From Cristatella mucedo (lineage: Eukaryota; Bryozoa; Phylactolaemata; Cristatellidae): DNA of 64,000 nt. The translations under genes were made by a program, and so were the position numbers. Below the pieces are notes generated by a model that ran no database searches, had not been told where the DNA came from, and worked only from the letters and a program-made list of their open reading frames with translations. Positions 1-13,323 of the stretch are shown piece after piece. Positions within the stretch are counted from its first letter, which is position 1. Each line of letters opens with the position of its first letter. The stretch is from contig WPIO01000021.1 in the NCBI GenBank assembly GCA_009760855.2, forward strand, positions 434,001 through 498,000, in the 5' to 3' direction.

Positions 1-140
1 TCGGCGAAAAGTGGTGTGATACGACAACTGCAACTCTCGAGAGACAAGCCTAGCTGCAGAGTTTTGCACTAACTGTAAGCACCTGATTGCAAGCTGGTAG
101 GTCAGCATGCAGTGAGTTACAGAAGTCAAGACAGGATTAG
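1..140 (-). mobile_element. L2-group LINE fragment, RT C-terminal region
   Basis: Read on the minus strand this matches the C-terminal RT segment seen at 15,770-15,920 and 49,960-50,110 (CLDFCN, CLQLVQNSAARLV and HITPL). It is cut by the window edge. Confidence 0.75.
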
Positions 141-703
141 CGATTATGGGTGAGGTGATGAGTGAGCGATTATGAGAGAGGGGCAGCACATATTTTGAGC
201 ATCTTTAGAACAGGCAATACTAACAGCATTAAAGCATTAACACAATGGGGAAAGAAAGGGACAACCGAATGACACCTATAGCACATGTAACAATCTTTTG
301 ATGTTGCTTTGCACGCTGCAAGAGTGTTCCGTGTCATAGGCATGGCTGCCCAACATTAAACACAATGTCTACACAATACACCAGCATTCCTAGTCAATAT
401 GTGACACAATGTAATTGATTAAAATGAGCTCACTCTATTTAGAACGGTGACTGCCCATCTCCGATGAGTGTACAAACGAAAGAAGTGTTCGGGCTAATTA
501 AACGATGATGACAAATAATTAATTATACCAAAATAGCACGAATAGGCTAAGAAAAAACGCTCCGCTTTGTGAAGACACCACAGGCTGGGCCCTATTTTGG
601 AACAGACCCATGACACACAATGTAATCGGTCAGATATATCTTTAAGTCACGACGGTATTCAGTGATACATAGACACACATACACGCACACGTGCCCGCTC
701 ACA

Positions 704-705
<2 letters not shown>

Positions 706-752
<47 letters not shown>
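706..752. repeat. (CA)n microsatellite
   Basis: A run of about 47 bases of CA dinucleotide. An open frame here translates only the repeat and is not a gene. Confidence 0.95.
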
Positions 753-756
<4 letters not shown>

Positions 757-828
757 ATACTCACTTATGCAGTAAGAGTGTCCAAGTGCAACAAGCACCA
801 CATAGGGGTCAACAGAAGACAAGGCTAG

Positions 829-1300
829 AGCCCGCTACGGCTTGGCTCCTTCATACCTAGCTGAACTGCTGCATCAGTTTCAGCCTGTTCCCGCCCTCAG
901 GTCCTGTGTGGACAATAAATTAGCTGTCCCATTCCTCTGCTTAAAGACCGTTGGCGACAGAAGCTTTAGCTCTGCAGGTCCTAGACTGTGGAACTCGCTT
1001 CCAAAATTTTTACGCAACGACAACTACTCTCCAACTGCCGACTATGGCTCATCCTTTTCAGGGGTCCTGAGCTGCTTCTTCCATGCTACTCACTACCTCA
1101 ACTGCTCTCCCGACTCTGCTATACTTCCCACTTTCTCTTTGTTGCGTGAGACGAAGTCTGTTGGCTACCGATTGCATACCGAAAGCCGCTTAGGCTGTGA
1201 GTGCGCTATACAAAACTCTCCTGCCTAAAACCCAAACGGTCTTTATGACTTTGTTGAGTTACAGACGGAGATACATTACATTACATTACATTACATTATA
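829..1300 (+). mobile_element. L2-group LINE 3' end, family with ACATT-type tail
   Basis: The frame APSYLAELLHQFQPVPALRS then VGDRSFSSAGPRLWNSLP is the conserved C-terminus of L2/CR1-group RT proteins. It ends ...ECAIQNSPA and stops, followed by about 70 bases and a (TTACA)n tail (1271-1300). Other copies of this family lie at 21,160-21,412, 25,115-25,225 and 29,590-31,155. Confidence 0.8.
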
Positions 1301-1904
1301 CATTACAATGATAGTGTATTTCTGAACTCACAATAGTCGAGTCACATACTGTACAAGTACTGAAAATTTACGTTGGAAAGACCTCAAATATACCTCTTAC
1401 CTGTTAAGAGCCTATTTTGTAGTATGTACACGAGTTCCACACAGACCCAAGCCAATTTATAGTACATAGTGAGAATCAAATTACAAAGTATAAACCCGTG
1501 TGCTTTAGGTAAAAAATTAATACAGAAGACAAACAAAATGGCTAAAACGCGCACACAAGAGCTCACTTCTATTACCTATTCACGCCAACTGCAAAGAAAG
1601 CCACAAGGACCTGGAAACGAGACGGTGCACCAAAAGCCCGGCTACTGGGCAACCCTGCCTACGCGACAGCCATTGTGAATAACTTATAGAACGAAGACAA
1701 TAAAGCTGAATAGAAGATACAGCAGATGCAATGGTTTCGTGCTCAACGTGATTCTTTAAGCGCAGCTTGCACAACTGAGTGAGAGAGGGAGGGAGAGGGA
1801 GAGAGAGAATACAAAACCACGAGAGCCGATGATGCGACAGTGAGTGCAGTAGAAGTGTAAGCAAGCGATCGCACACCCACCGTGCCGAGCACGTGACTGC
1901 TTAC

Positions 1905-2034
1905 CCGCTTCGGCTACGGTGAGCGTGTGGAACAGGGTCCACATGGTGCAGGGGTAGCCGCGGTAGCGTGCTGTGCTGCCCTTGCACGAAGCAAGAGCGC
2001 TGTCCCGATCCAGCGGCCCTTTCAGCTGGCATTC
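1905..2034 (-). CDS. QSOX: QSOX exon 11: start of Erv/ALR FAD-binding domain
   Basis: After a TTGCTTGCGCAG acceptor the protein includes SCKGSTARYRGYPCTMWTLF then HTLTVAEA. Human QSOX1 has GCQGSEPHFRGFPCSLWVLF and HFLTVQAA. The Arg-Gly-aromatic-Pro-Cys-x-x-W core, the 12-residue cysteine spacing and the following FAD-contacting helix are present. The donor GTAAGC leaves phase 1. The next exons, with the FFGCxxC motif, were not found before base 1. Confidence 0.9.
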
Positions 2035-5000
2035 CTGCGCAAGCAACGCAAGCTCAATGCGTAATCCGGCAGGGCGCATAGCCGAGCGCCTCTAGCTCTG
2101 CCCCCTGCAGCCGACGTATGAACCGTGTGCCGGACAAAGCTGGCCCATGTACTGCTTACTGCCCGCTCTCGGGCGCTGGCGGCAACCACCTCTGCGCAGT
2201 GCTGACGTACAGTTCCACGCCCTCCCGTTTAAGGCCCGGATGATCACAAAGCCGCAACACGTGCCTCAGAAAGCGGGCTGTTCTCGTGCGAGAAGCGAAA
2301 CGTGGAAGCAGCTGTCTAAACTGAGACACTGCCGCACTGCTTGCTTACCAATGCTGAAATTTGCTTTTTATCTAGCGTATAAATTGAGCTTTGCTTTTGC
2401 TCAAATTTATTCCTAACTTGATTGACAATGGCAGAATTTTGACAATGGCAAAGGCATCCGCATAACGTGTGCCTGCCACTTCCGCAATACTCCAGTAGGG
2501 GCAGCATCTTTAAAAAGGAGGTAACAAAGAGAAAGCAGTGCAGACATCTGAGGAGTTTAGGGGAAGGGAATCGAACGTAGCAGTGGCGGCTGAGTAGGCA
2601 TCAATGGTCGCTGCAAGGAAGGCTTACCTGTACCAGTTCAATCCATTTGGCTGATGTCACCTGAGGCAAAGAGTTGAGCCGCTCGTCGAGGCAGCCGAGA
2701 GCGCTGCGATATGACGCAGGGCAGGGCAGGAACTACAAAAGGGGAGAGCGCGCAAGTCGACGAGCGCAGCACGACAATGCAGGAGCTGCACTACGAAAAG
2801 AAGGAAGGAAAAGAGCAACACAGCAGACAGGCATCAAAAGCATCGCCGCTAGCTCGAAGTCTCCTGACGGTCTGTCCACGCTCGTGGCGGTCTAATTGAG
2901 GAGGAGGCAAAGCACGTGCAAAAGAGCAGGGGGGGGGGTGGAGACAAGAGCTGCTCCACAGGCTGCAGTACACCGGAGCAGGCAGCTTTGCTAAGAATTC
3001 AACGAACTAGTTGTGTGAGTGCTGGCAGTAGCATCCTTTGGCGTTGGCCATTGCCACTATACCTCCAGACACTGTCTCGGGCTGCTGCAACAGCTACAAC
3101 CGCACTTGTAATTGGCCAGGGTCTAAAAAACCAGCTAAGGGTGGCCGATGCATGTCCACGTGATGCATTGCCAAGGGAAGAGGTGACACCGAGAGATTAA
3201 TCATGTCCCTGCCTTTTAGCCCAGGGGCATGGTACTTCACGAACCAGATCGTGTGTTCGAGTGCTGCAGCAAGCAATCCTTTACTGCCCATTGCAAGTGG
3301 AAGATAGCCGCTAAGGCATCTGATGCTATAGGATGCAAATGAGGCTGTTGCATCTGTTGATTGTTAGCTTACTAGGTAATATATTAATGTTATTACGTTG
3401 TATTACTAGGTGACAGACATGATACAGAGGATTCAATCAGTTCTTGCTGAATCGGCAGCTGCTACCGACTCTTGTATTTGGGCTCCTGCTGGACAGATGG
3501 AATGCTACATTCGAATGTTCCTCCAAGGTGATGCACTGCCAGCAGCTCGGCTCCAATGTCGGGCATCACGGAGGGTTCGGCGACGAAGAGCCGGATTTTC
3601 GGTGGTTCGCGGATTGCAGCAGCTCATCGAGCGCACAGCCGAGCGCCTGTCACGTACCTCCGTGAGCACCTTGATGTACCGCCTCGCAACGGCCAGCTGG
3701 GCGGCATCGTCGTCGTTGAGGCGGAGTGGTATCTCGTAAGCCACACTCTTGCGCACGGCAAAAAGTAGGTCGCTGAGCTGCACGAGGTCGCCGAGCTGCA
3801 GCGCAACCGCTGCCTCCACGCCTCCGATCGCAGAGACAGCTGGAGACGGCGACAGAGTCACATTCTTGGGCATGACGAGGTCAACGGCGGCGTGGCTGGA
3901 CCTCTGCCTGTGCAAAGAGCAAAAAACATTCGATGCTGCCGCCACTGCCCGACAACAGCCGCATCGAATGAGAGCAGCAGCAGCAGCAGCAGCAGCTGCT
4001 GCTGCTGAGCATGGCAGGGGTTGGGCTACGCGAAAGCCGTGTGGAAGGGACGAACACGTCCATCCTCTCGCCCTGTCGGCATCAACAGAAAAAGAAAAGC
4101 AGCCGTGGCAACCCTGGGCGTCTCTACGAACGCTGCTCGAGCTCTTTGGAAACGAGCTGACTCGAGATGGCAGTGCATCGGAGCAGAGCATCAGAGCGGA
4201 GCATCGGAGAGTCGCCGACAGTCCACGTGGAGGACTGCTCTCACTTTTTTGTTTTTGATAGAGTGGCAAGCAGACGGTCACACTTAGGAAATTGATGAAG
4301 TCGACCGACCGCAAGGGATGCAAAAATCTCACAGTGACATACAGCGTAGTAGAATACGAAGACTGCAATGAAACGACGGCAGGCAGAGTAATTGATGCAT
4401 TCGACGAAGGTTTCCCGCTATGAGTAGTGAGCGACGAGTCGGCCGTGCTTGATATGACATATCCATGAAGGCGTTTCCGCCAAACGAGCACGACAGCTTC
4501 TCTGTACTCCTCCATCGTCACCAAAAAGCTACAGCAGACAGTGCTACCGGGCTCAGCAGAATTGCTGCTCGTTGTCATGAATGCATATAGTGGGACACAT
4601 CAACAAGCGCACATACACGGTCATCAGGGAAAAAGAAGACACTGCAAACATGCAGATTCATGAATCAGCATGTCACCACAGGAAAGCAAAAAGGCATTCC
4701 ACCTATAGTCTCTATTATTTTCCTCCCCTCTCTCTCTCCCCCCCTCTATCTCAATCTATCTGTCATTCTTCTCTGTAGTTAACACTAGTTTAGTTTCGGC
4801 ATTAGCGCACCGTTTCACGATTAAGCAGGGACTAAGCAAAGACAACAAAGTTTTTAATCATAAGGTGCCACAGCTCAATTTTCAGACACAAATCAGCCCA
4901 AATGATCAGCTGTACAATGCAAACAGAGCTATACAGCACCTTTCAAAAAGGCTTTTGTGAGGCCATTAATTAAGAAAGCAACGCTAGACCAAGACGAGGA

Positions 5001-8000
5001 CTTGAGAAGCTTCGTCTAGCTTCTCCTGTTCCTGTTCAAAGACGTTAGAACGAGTTGTGGCAGACTAACTTAACTTTTAAATAAAGAGACCTCAAACCTG
5101 GAAAGTAAGCTACAGTCTGGGTTTAAGCTAATCAGTCCACAGAGCTATGCATTGATTGCTTAGGGTGTATAGTCTCTCTCTGCTTGCTCAGCTTGATCTT
5201 TCGGCAGCGTTTCATACTATTTATTGATCACAAAGTCTTTCTTGTGCATCTCGAATCTCGCGTGGACATCACTGTCACTTCACTGCAATGGTTCAGGTCC
5301 TATCTCAGTGGGAGACTCCAGAGTATTGATGTGATCGGATAAAGATCATCTGAAGAACCCTTTAAGTACCGGGTACCTCAGGGCTCTGAGCTCGGTGTAC
5401 TTCTTTTCATAGTTTATCCTCTCCCTCTTGCCGATGTAATCGCCAAGCACAATTCTCCGCAGACGACACTCATTTGTACCTTTGCTTTGATCTCTTCCAG
5501 CCCTCGAGCACATCGACTTCTCTACACACCCTTGCTGCATGCATTGATGACATCCACACATGAATGGGAGCTACAGAATCTCTAAAGTTGAAAGACAACA
5601 AAACCAACTTACCAGTTATGGGCAAACCAAGTGTACTCAGATATTGAAAAACCTAATGCTGAAAATTGGCTCCACCAGCATATCTCCTGTTGAATCTGCA
5701 CGTAATCTAGGTATCCTGTTCTAGAGGGACCTTTCTAATAATCACACGACCACATAAGCTCCACAATAAAGTCTGCCTACTTTCAGCTGCACAACACTGC
5801 TAAAATCCGGGCTTGTTTAGACACGGATACAACATCTAAATTGGCCCGTGCATTTGTAACATCCTCTTTCGACTTCTGTAACTCACTGCTTGCTCGGCTC
5901 CCTGCGTGTGCAATCAGGTGCTTACAGCTGGTGCGAAACTCTGCAGCTAGGATCGTCTGACGGAAGCATCAAAATTACCACATCATACCACTTCTCGCCG
6001 ACCTGCACTGGCTCCCAGTCAACAACACATCGACTTCAAAGTTTTGTCATTCGCTTTTAGGTCCCTTCACTCTTAGGCTCCAGTCTAGCTAGCAGATCTG
6101 GTATCGTACCCGCTTTTCGTAATCTAATCGTTTAGCCATACCTCGTACGAACCTCCAAAGAGTTGGAGACCGTGCCTTTATTTCGTATGCTCCCAAAGCC
6201 TGGAACTCACTACTGACGCACGTCACAACGGCTTCCTGACATGAGGACATTTAAAAAGAAGCTAACACATCTTAATTAAAACGCATTAAAACACATCTTT
6301 TTATTACAGCATTTGGGGGGTTCGTTGTGATTCGTCTTTCGAGTGCATGTACCTGCTTACACTATGCCTGCTTTTTGCAGATTTTACCACCAATAAATAA
6401 AAGTCATTTGCATAGCACCCTAAGATAACCTAATCTCTATCCAGGTGCTTCACATGCCTCAGGGCTCAGGCCCACGACCTCGGCCAGACTTTGGTCGGGG
6501 CGACCACCTTAACCACTGGGCCAAACCAGCTCGGCAATCATTTGGTAATAAAAAAAAAGCCTCTACGGCACACTAGGTAAGTAAGGCGGTTGCTTTTCAC
6601 TACCAAGGTCCCAAGGTCGCGGGTTCGAATCCTTCGGTGGGCGATCCTTTATTGCTGCTGCAAGCGGTAGTGATAGCCGTCAAGGCTCTTCTGCTGCTAT
6701 ACAAAAGAGAATGCTGAATCAGCCAGTATTTTTTTTCTTTGGTAATGCTTTCTATACAACATCTGTCAAGTGCCTAAAAAAAGATTGAGTTACATGAGAG
6801 TGCTATACAAATATATTATTATTATGGAGTAGTAACATCGATCAAGAGTTCACTGCTAAGACGACAGAAAAATGCACCAGGCCCTCAAGCCCAAAACTAC
6901 CAAGGCAGTGAGCCTGGGGGCGGGCTGCACAGACTGCCAGCCGTCTAGGGCACTGGGGGGGGGTGGGGTGGGGGCACGACCCCTAGGGTAGTCCTTACAA
7001 TAAAAAACATGGGTTCTGCACACGACAGCAATCCAACGCAAACATGAAATAAACATGATTATTAAGATGATTAATCTCATATCTTTATTACAGTATAACT
7101 TACCCTCTTTGCTGAAGACTTGCGACGTACACAGGAACAGCTGTTGATGTACCGTTCCAGTGCTCCTCAGCGGTCGAACTGTTCTTTCGGTTTGCTCGAA
7201 GCAATGACACTTGCTCCATAATCTCCTCATCCGAGAATGCCCTGAACACGAACACATTAAAAAAAGAGGAAGACCAGGCAGAGACATCTGCCGTGCAACA
7301 TGGGGCAGCTGGCTCGACGGCAGAACATGGGGCAGCTGGCTCGACGGCAGAGGTTTGGTTACAAGAAATTGCAAAAAGTAAATGGCGGCTGAAGGAACAG
7401 CCCTATTTAAATCAGAAAAACCTTGGAGGCTATAACCATGCATTCAGCGTGGCCATAAAAAGTTGTCCAGTGCAGCGCTGGAACCCAAGACCCGGGTGGC
7501 GAACTGCAAGCAGCACGCACCAGGTCTAAGAATCAGCAGGGTGAGAGCTCCACACCTGCATCTGCACACTCATTAGCAAAGACAGCCGGTAACACTGCTG
7601 CCGTGTCTTTCCATGCTTCACATAGCTGTCAATAGGCACAACCGATTCTCGGTCATAGCATGATGCTACAACAAACAGCAGAGACTTCGCCAATAACCTC
7701 ACGGTGACAGGTGGGTCCTCCCAAAGGGGGACATTACAGGCTGATTACGCTTCGCTGCAAAGGCAGCAACTTTCGTCGAGCATAGTCCGTAGAAACTGAT
7801 CCCAACGGCTAAGCTTGCCCCGACACAGCCGTCCCCGACACAGGCTACTGAGTAAAGAAGCCTTTCTCTGCACGAGCGATTCAGTCGCAACAGCTTCGAT
7901 ACAGCTGTCAAACACTTTGGTTCAGAAACAATTGCCGATAACCAGCTGCCATGTACATGTGTTAAAAAAGAAAGCAAAAGTCATTTTGCAGCTTTGCTAA

Positions 8001-11000
8001 CAAGCCAGAATGCATGAAGTGGACCCTGCGACCAGGTGATCACTTGCATCTGATTTTTGAACATTGGTTAGCGTGCCCACTCACCACAAAAGTGCGGCTC
8101 TGGGACACTATGTGCAGCACCCAGCTATCAGGCGATGTCGGCTTTATGAAATATGCTACCGACAGATGCAGCTGAAAAAACGGCACCTCCGGGTAGAGGA
8201 TCCATGGGTCACTAGACAACGCAGGGATGCCGTGTGCAAGTATATGAATACAGCAGTGCCCAACGTCTGATCCCAGTAAGCCTACTCAGTGAAAAAGCAT
8301 GATCGTAGCCTTTCTCTGCACTAGTGATTCAGTCGCAAGTAAAAAAAAAAGTACCGAGTGCACCTGCCTCAACTCAAGGCAGACCATTTTGATCGTGGTG
8401 CATAGCCCGCCCGACAGCACTGAAACAGCAGGAATCGGCAAACACTGCTGATGGCCAGCACTCGCAGCTGCCTAAGTACACCGACTGACTGAAAGGACTG
8501 CTAGCAAACCACCCAATACTTCGATCACTGCCGCCGATCACTGTTGATGCAAGAGCCGCACGACAGAGGAGGCACGGCGCAGCATCAGCAGAAAACCGCC
8601 GCAGCCCATCGGCAGTCAGCGACGTTCCTTGCTGCCAGCCCTGCCAGCAGGGCACCGAGACACAACTTACTTTGGTGTCTCGACCTTCGGTGCCACAGAC
8701 GCCACGGTTACCCTTGGCTTTCTTGTTAGTATGTAATTCGCCAGCACTTCATCTGTCACCAGCAGGTGGGGATGAAGAACGCCGGCCACTTCCTCATACG
8801 TTTCGAGGTTTCTGTAACGCAGACTAGGAAAGAAGAGCCCTTGAAACAAGAACGGGCATCCTCTCATGACATTCACCAAGCAGGCACCACCAACTGGGAG
8901 AGACATTGCTTGCTGCAGGACTCGCGTCGAGTAGCATAGTCCCTGTGCTTTTGCTCGACCGATTGGAAGAGGTTTTGGATGTACCTGATTAATAGGCATC
9001 GACTTCGAGAGTACTGCAGTGTTGCTCAGCAGGCACTCTCTTGTTCCCCCCAAAAGCCAAATATTTGTGGCCAAAGGTCGGACGATTGATGCCTGCTTTC
9101 GGCATGAAGTTCAGCTGCCCAGACTCAACGGGATGCAGAGAGGCAAGCAGGGCAAAAGATCGCATAGCACTGTTCGCTCCGTAAAAATCCGACCGCATGC
9201 GCTCGCAGCAGCAGCACCAGCAGCCACTAGCACATGCAGTCATCACATAAAAAGGGGGTGGCTCACGAGGTCAAGCACTGTGGCTTCGGCAAAGGCAGTT
9301 TCCATTAGATCAGCTTGCATGCCGAGTTACACGCAGCATATGCACATCGACAAGAACGGAAGCTCTATCCTCTTATTCTGTCGGGCTTGGCAGCTACATT
9401 TTCCCCAAAAGTTTCTTAGCACCTGGTCCATCGATCTGAGTTCGGTTGTTGCTAATGCCAATATTCGAGTGTGTCATTACGCTACACTAATCCTTAAATT
9501 GCAACAATCGGTCAATATTTTTTTGCACTAACTTGCAGTTTTCTACGCTTGGCGTAGTAAATAGCTGCATTTGTCGGCAACTGCAGTTAACGGTTCCCAT
9601 GTTAACAGATGGGAAGGTTTTGGTCACGTGACCAACTGCCACCTATTGGTTGCCATCCAGCAGAACCTATTTTTGGCCCATTTTGTCACCAACGATGCCT
9701 CGGTCAATGATGAGCTAAGTTACCCGAATGTCTCCTTGACCTTTCGAGGACAGCTCCTGTCATAGCAATGCACGGTAGGCAACCGGAACATGCCGCCAGT
9801 TGCACACCTTTCTGAGGATACAAGAGCGGTTTTGATGTAAAATGACACGGGGATATAAAATGCACTGCCAGAGTCTTTGCCAAAACGGTTGCTTGGCAGA
9901 GACATTTCTTAGCTTTCCGCATAAAAAACTGCTACAGAGTTAGATCGTGTTTAAGTAAAATAGTGTGCTGGTAGCAGATATGTAGAAACTTTTAGGGGGC
10001 AGTGTGTGTCAATTGCCGAAGCCTGGCTACTAGCACACGGCCGCAGACCACGCACATTTCACTAACGCCTCTGCTTTCACGGTTTGTAACGAAGGAAAAG
10101 CATGACAGAGCAAAAGGTGCGCTGTGGCTTTTTTGAATTGTTCGAATGGCTTCGGCTTTCATCGTTTCATTCTAAAGTACCTTCAGTTCGATGTCACGCG
10201 AAGGATTTCTGTCAGCGAGCTAAAATTCTAAAATTCTAAACTAACCTTTACATCGTAAATAAAGAAAAACACTCACATAGCCATCAGTAACGATGGCATC
10301 CACCATAGCTATTCGTGAGAATACTCTACACAAAGGAAAGTATAAATCAGACGATTCAACAACCTTGTTTATATAGCAGAAGATTAAACAGCCTTGTTTA
10401 TATAGCTTTAAGATGCTATTACTAAGACGCAGCAGGAAGTCCTTTTTGCCTTGTGCAGGACTCGGACCCAAACCAACGTCTAATCGCAGTGCAAGCATAG
10501 TACTGCTGGGCCAAAACCCCGTGGCTAAATGACATAAATAGCTAGTTAATGAGAAGCTACTAAGTGCTCCTGAGCTAGCACTGGTTGTCAGAGCTTGTTT
10601 TTTTCAGCGGTTTGCTGGACGTCTCTAGACAAGAACAAAATTATAAACTGCCCGACTTCCTCCCGAAAGACTGCCGGCAGCGGCACAAGACAAGACAGGT
10701 GGCTCAAAATTCGACGGCAAACGGCGTAAAACCTCCAATATATTTTAGAAAGGTAAGATCGACCACGACTCAGAGAGCAGATTTTCCAAAAAGGCACGGT
10801 CAAGCGCATGAAACTCTCTACCGATCGGGCACGATCGAGTAGCGCGAATCAAAGTGGCAACATGTGCAGAACAGAAGCGGCTCATCAGAGAAGGAGCAGC
10901 AGCTCAAGCGCCTTTGATAGTTGCCAGGGCAGCTTCGGCAAAGCTAGAAGCAGCTGTACTAATTCCAGCTATGCCACAAAATGAGCGCCCACAATATATG

Positions 11001-13280
11001 AATGTAACCGAGTTGCCTCTAATTGACTTTAAATTAAACCGACTTACTTGGCAATCGAAGTGAGTGTCTTGGATGCAGCTTCAACCTTATATATTACCAC
11101 GCCAGTAAGATTACTATTTACATTTCTTAACACAGTCAAACCAGTGCCACCAAACGTGTCCATGATAATCTAAAAAACAAAACACAAGAGATGCAACGGG
11201 ACGAACGAGTGGTCTTTAGTGGTGCTCATGCATTTTCGTGCCTAATAAAACAGCACAAGTGGACAAGCTCGAAGGGCTAGCGTGTCTTACTAAGCAAAAA
11301 CGTCGACAGTGAACTACAACAACGGGTTGCAATGTTTTGGCAACTTTTCTAACAAAGTTCACTACATCCACGGATAGGGGAGGGGGTTGGTGGTGGCTTT
11401 TCAACGTTTTAAAGGGTAGCACCTCTAAAGCGCCATGCTAAGATAGTAACTCACAAACATTCACATTCTGCCTCGGCATTTGAGGCAGCATGCACATTTG
11501 GAAATACAGCTGCCCCAATGAGCTAATACATCCGGCAGCAAGCTGTAGCTCTTGCCTGCCACGGCGACCACTCAATAGACTAAATGTCAGGTTTTTGCTT
11601 TTAGGTTCTCCACACAGTGCAAAGCATAGCTACTACGATCAAGTCGAACGGCTGAGCAGCAGCCACAACGGACATGGTCGGCACGGCCGTAATGCCATCT
11701 CACAATACAATCACCCCTCCCGCTGCCGTTTCTGGATCTTCCTCTAGACGTGTTACATGCTCTTACTTGTTGGCAATTTACTTCCCTGATTGTGTTAGTG
11801 ATTCAACGTGCGCTTCTCACTTTTTCACTTTTTTTTACACTTAAAGACGATGGCTATTGATTGTGTACTAAGTGCTGCTTAGGCTTTGGGTGCGCTATAG
11901 AAAACACTTGCCGGTATAGCAAGCACTTAGTCTTGACAGCTTTAGGAAGTCAAAGAAAACGTCATACTGCGACAGCACTCCGGACAACCTGTCGTCTGGC
12001 TGGGTAGCGCAACCGAGAAACAAGTCTCCTGGCTCCAACACCAAGTATTTTATTTAGCAGAAGCCATATTGGCCAAGCCCGGTCTATACACTCTAAACCG
12101 CATAGAGAGATCCAGCCCTCTCCTGCCTCTCCTCTTTACTGTCCCTGCAGCCCTTATACAGTCGACTCTGCTTACAAGAATAAGTTCAGGCCAGAGTAAA
12201 AATTTGGGATGCAGAACTGCTAATCCTATAAGTGGTAGTATTCCTACATCCGATATTCTTATAAGCAGAGTCGACTGTATTCCATGCATGCATTGTTCTT
12301 GCACTGTCGAGCCATTGTTCCAAACCTGCCCGGCAGCTGGAAGCAGTTTGTGGTAGATAGATGTCCCCACAGACACCAATCCTATGCATAGACTTGTGCC
12401 GGGCTGTCACGTCATCCATAGGGAGCCATTGTCTGCCCCTCAACCACTAAAGAGCCGGCAGCTAATTAGGCAGTCTGACCTAAGGTAGGGCCTCTTGAGT
12501 CATGCTCCCTTATACCAGGCATGCAAACACCATGCAAACACGTATAATAAACCAGTGTTCGCTCATGCACACGCATACTGGTTTATTATATTTGTGACCT
12601 TATGGGATACAGTAAAAAATAATGATAATAATAATAGTAATAATAATAATACAGCTGTATAGCATCCTCAGAGAACTTAATCTCTTTCTAGAAACTTCAC
12701 ATACCCTGTAGAGGAAGCGAGAGAGCAATTCTGTGACGTTACTATGGGAAGGAGTCTAGCTGTTACCTCAGAGATGGCCCCTTTGATCTTGTCTATGTTT
12801 CTGAGAAAGAAGCTAGAGAATCAAGAGAGCCCATCTTTCGGCTTGCCACTCCACACGGTGGTGATCTATAGGGGTAGATGACGCAGCCAAGACGTGCTGC
12901 TCCCTTTATACCGCTAGGGTATTGGTGCTTACTGAGGCAGTGCATTAACAATGCAGCCACAGTACAGTTATGAAAGGTTTCACAACCTATCACGGCAGAC
13001 ACTTATCCGTGCCACTTGCCACTGGTAATTAAAAAAAAATAGCTGTTGACAGAACTTCACACAGTAGACATGGATTTCAACACCACCCAAGCATGACTAT
13101 ACCTACAAGGAATTTTACCTTTGAAGAATTTAACTATTATTACATTAAGTGAGTGTTTTTATGATTTAGCTCGAAATCGTTTCAGGCTAGGCATCCTGTT
13201 AAATACCCCGACAATATATGAAAATTAAAAGCATCCCTTTCAACAAACACCAATACAAATATCAATAAGTGCCCGCCAGG

Positions 13281-13323
<43 letters not shown>

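Noticed and set aside
1394-1500. Possible QSOX exon 12 with donor GTAAGA near 1,400
   Set aside because: Phases could fit, but the protein (YYKLAWVCVELVYILQNRLL) lacks the FFGCxxC motif expected after exon 11.
3505-4578. 357-residue open frame on the minus strand
   Set aside because: Only the part at 3,658-3,772 matches QSOX. The remainder is intron translated by chance, including a polyAla from a CAG repeat.
6565-6620. tRNA gene
   Set aside because: Box A and box B are present, but the body continues as a repeat with other copies in the window and no clover-leaf 3' half, so it is a SINE.
10285-10332. Possible QSOX exon reading VFSRIAMVDAIVTDGY with AG and GTGAGT borders on the minus strand
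   Set aside because: Its position between exons 5 and 6 and its phases do not fit the chain, and exons 8 and 9 cover the matching protein region better.
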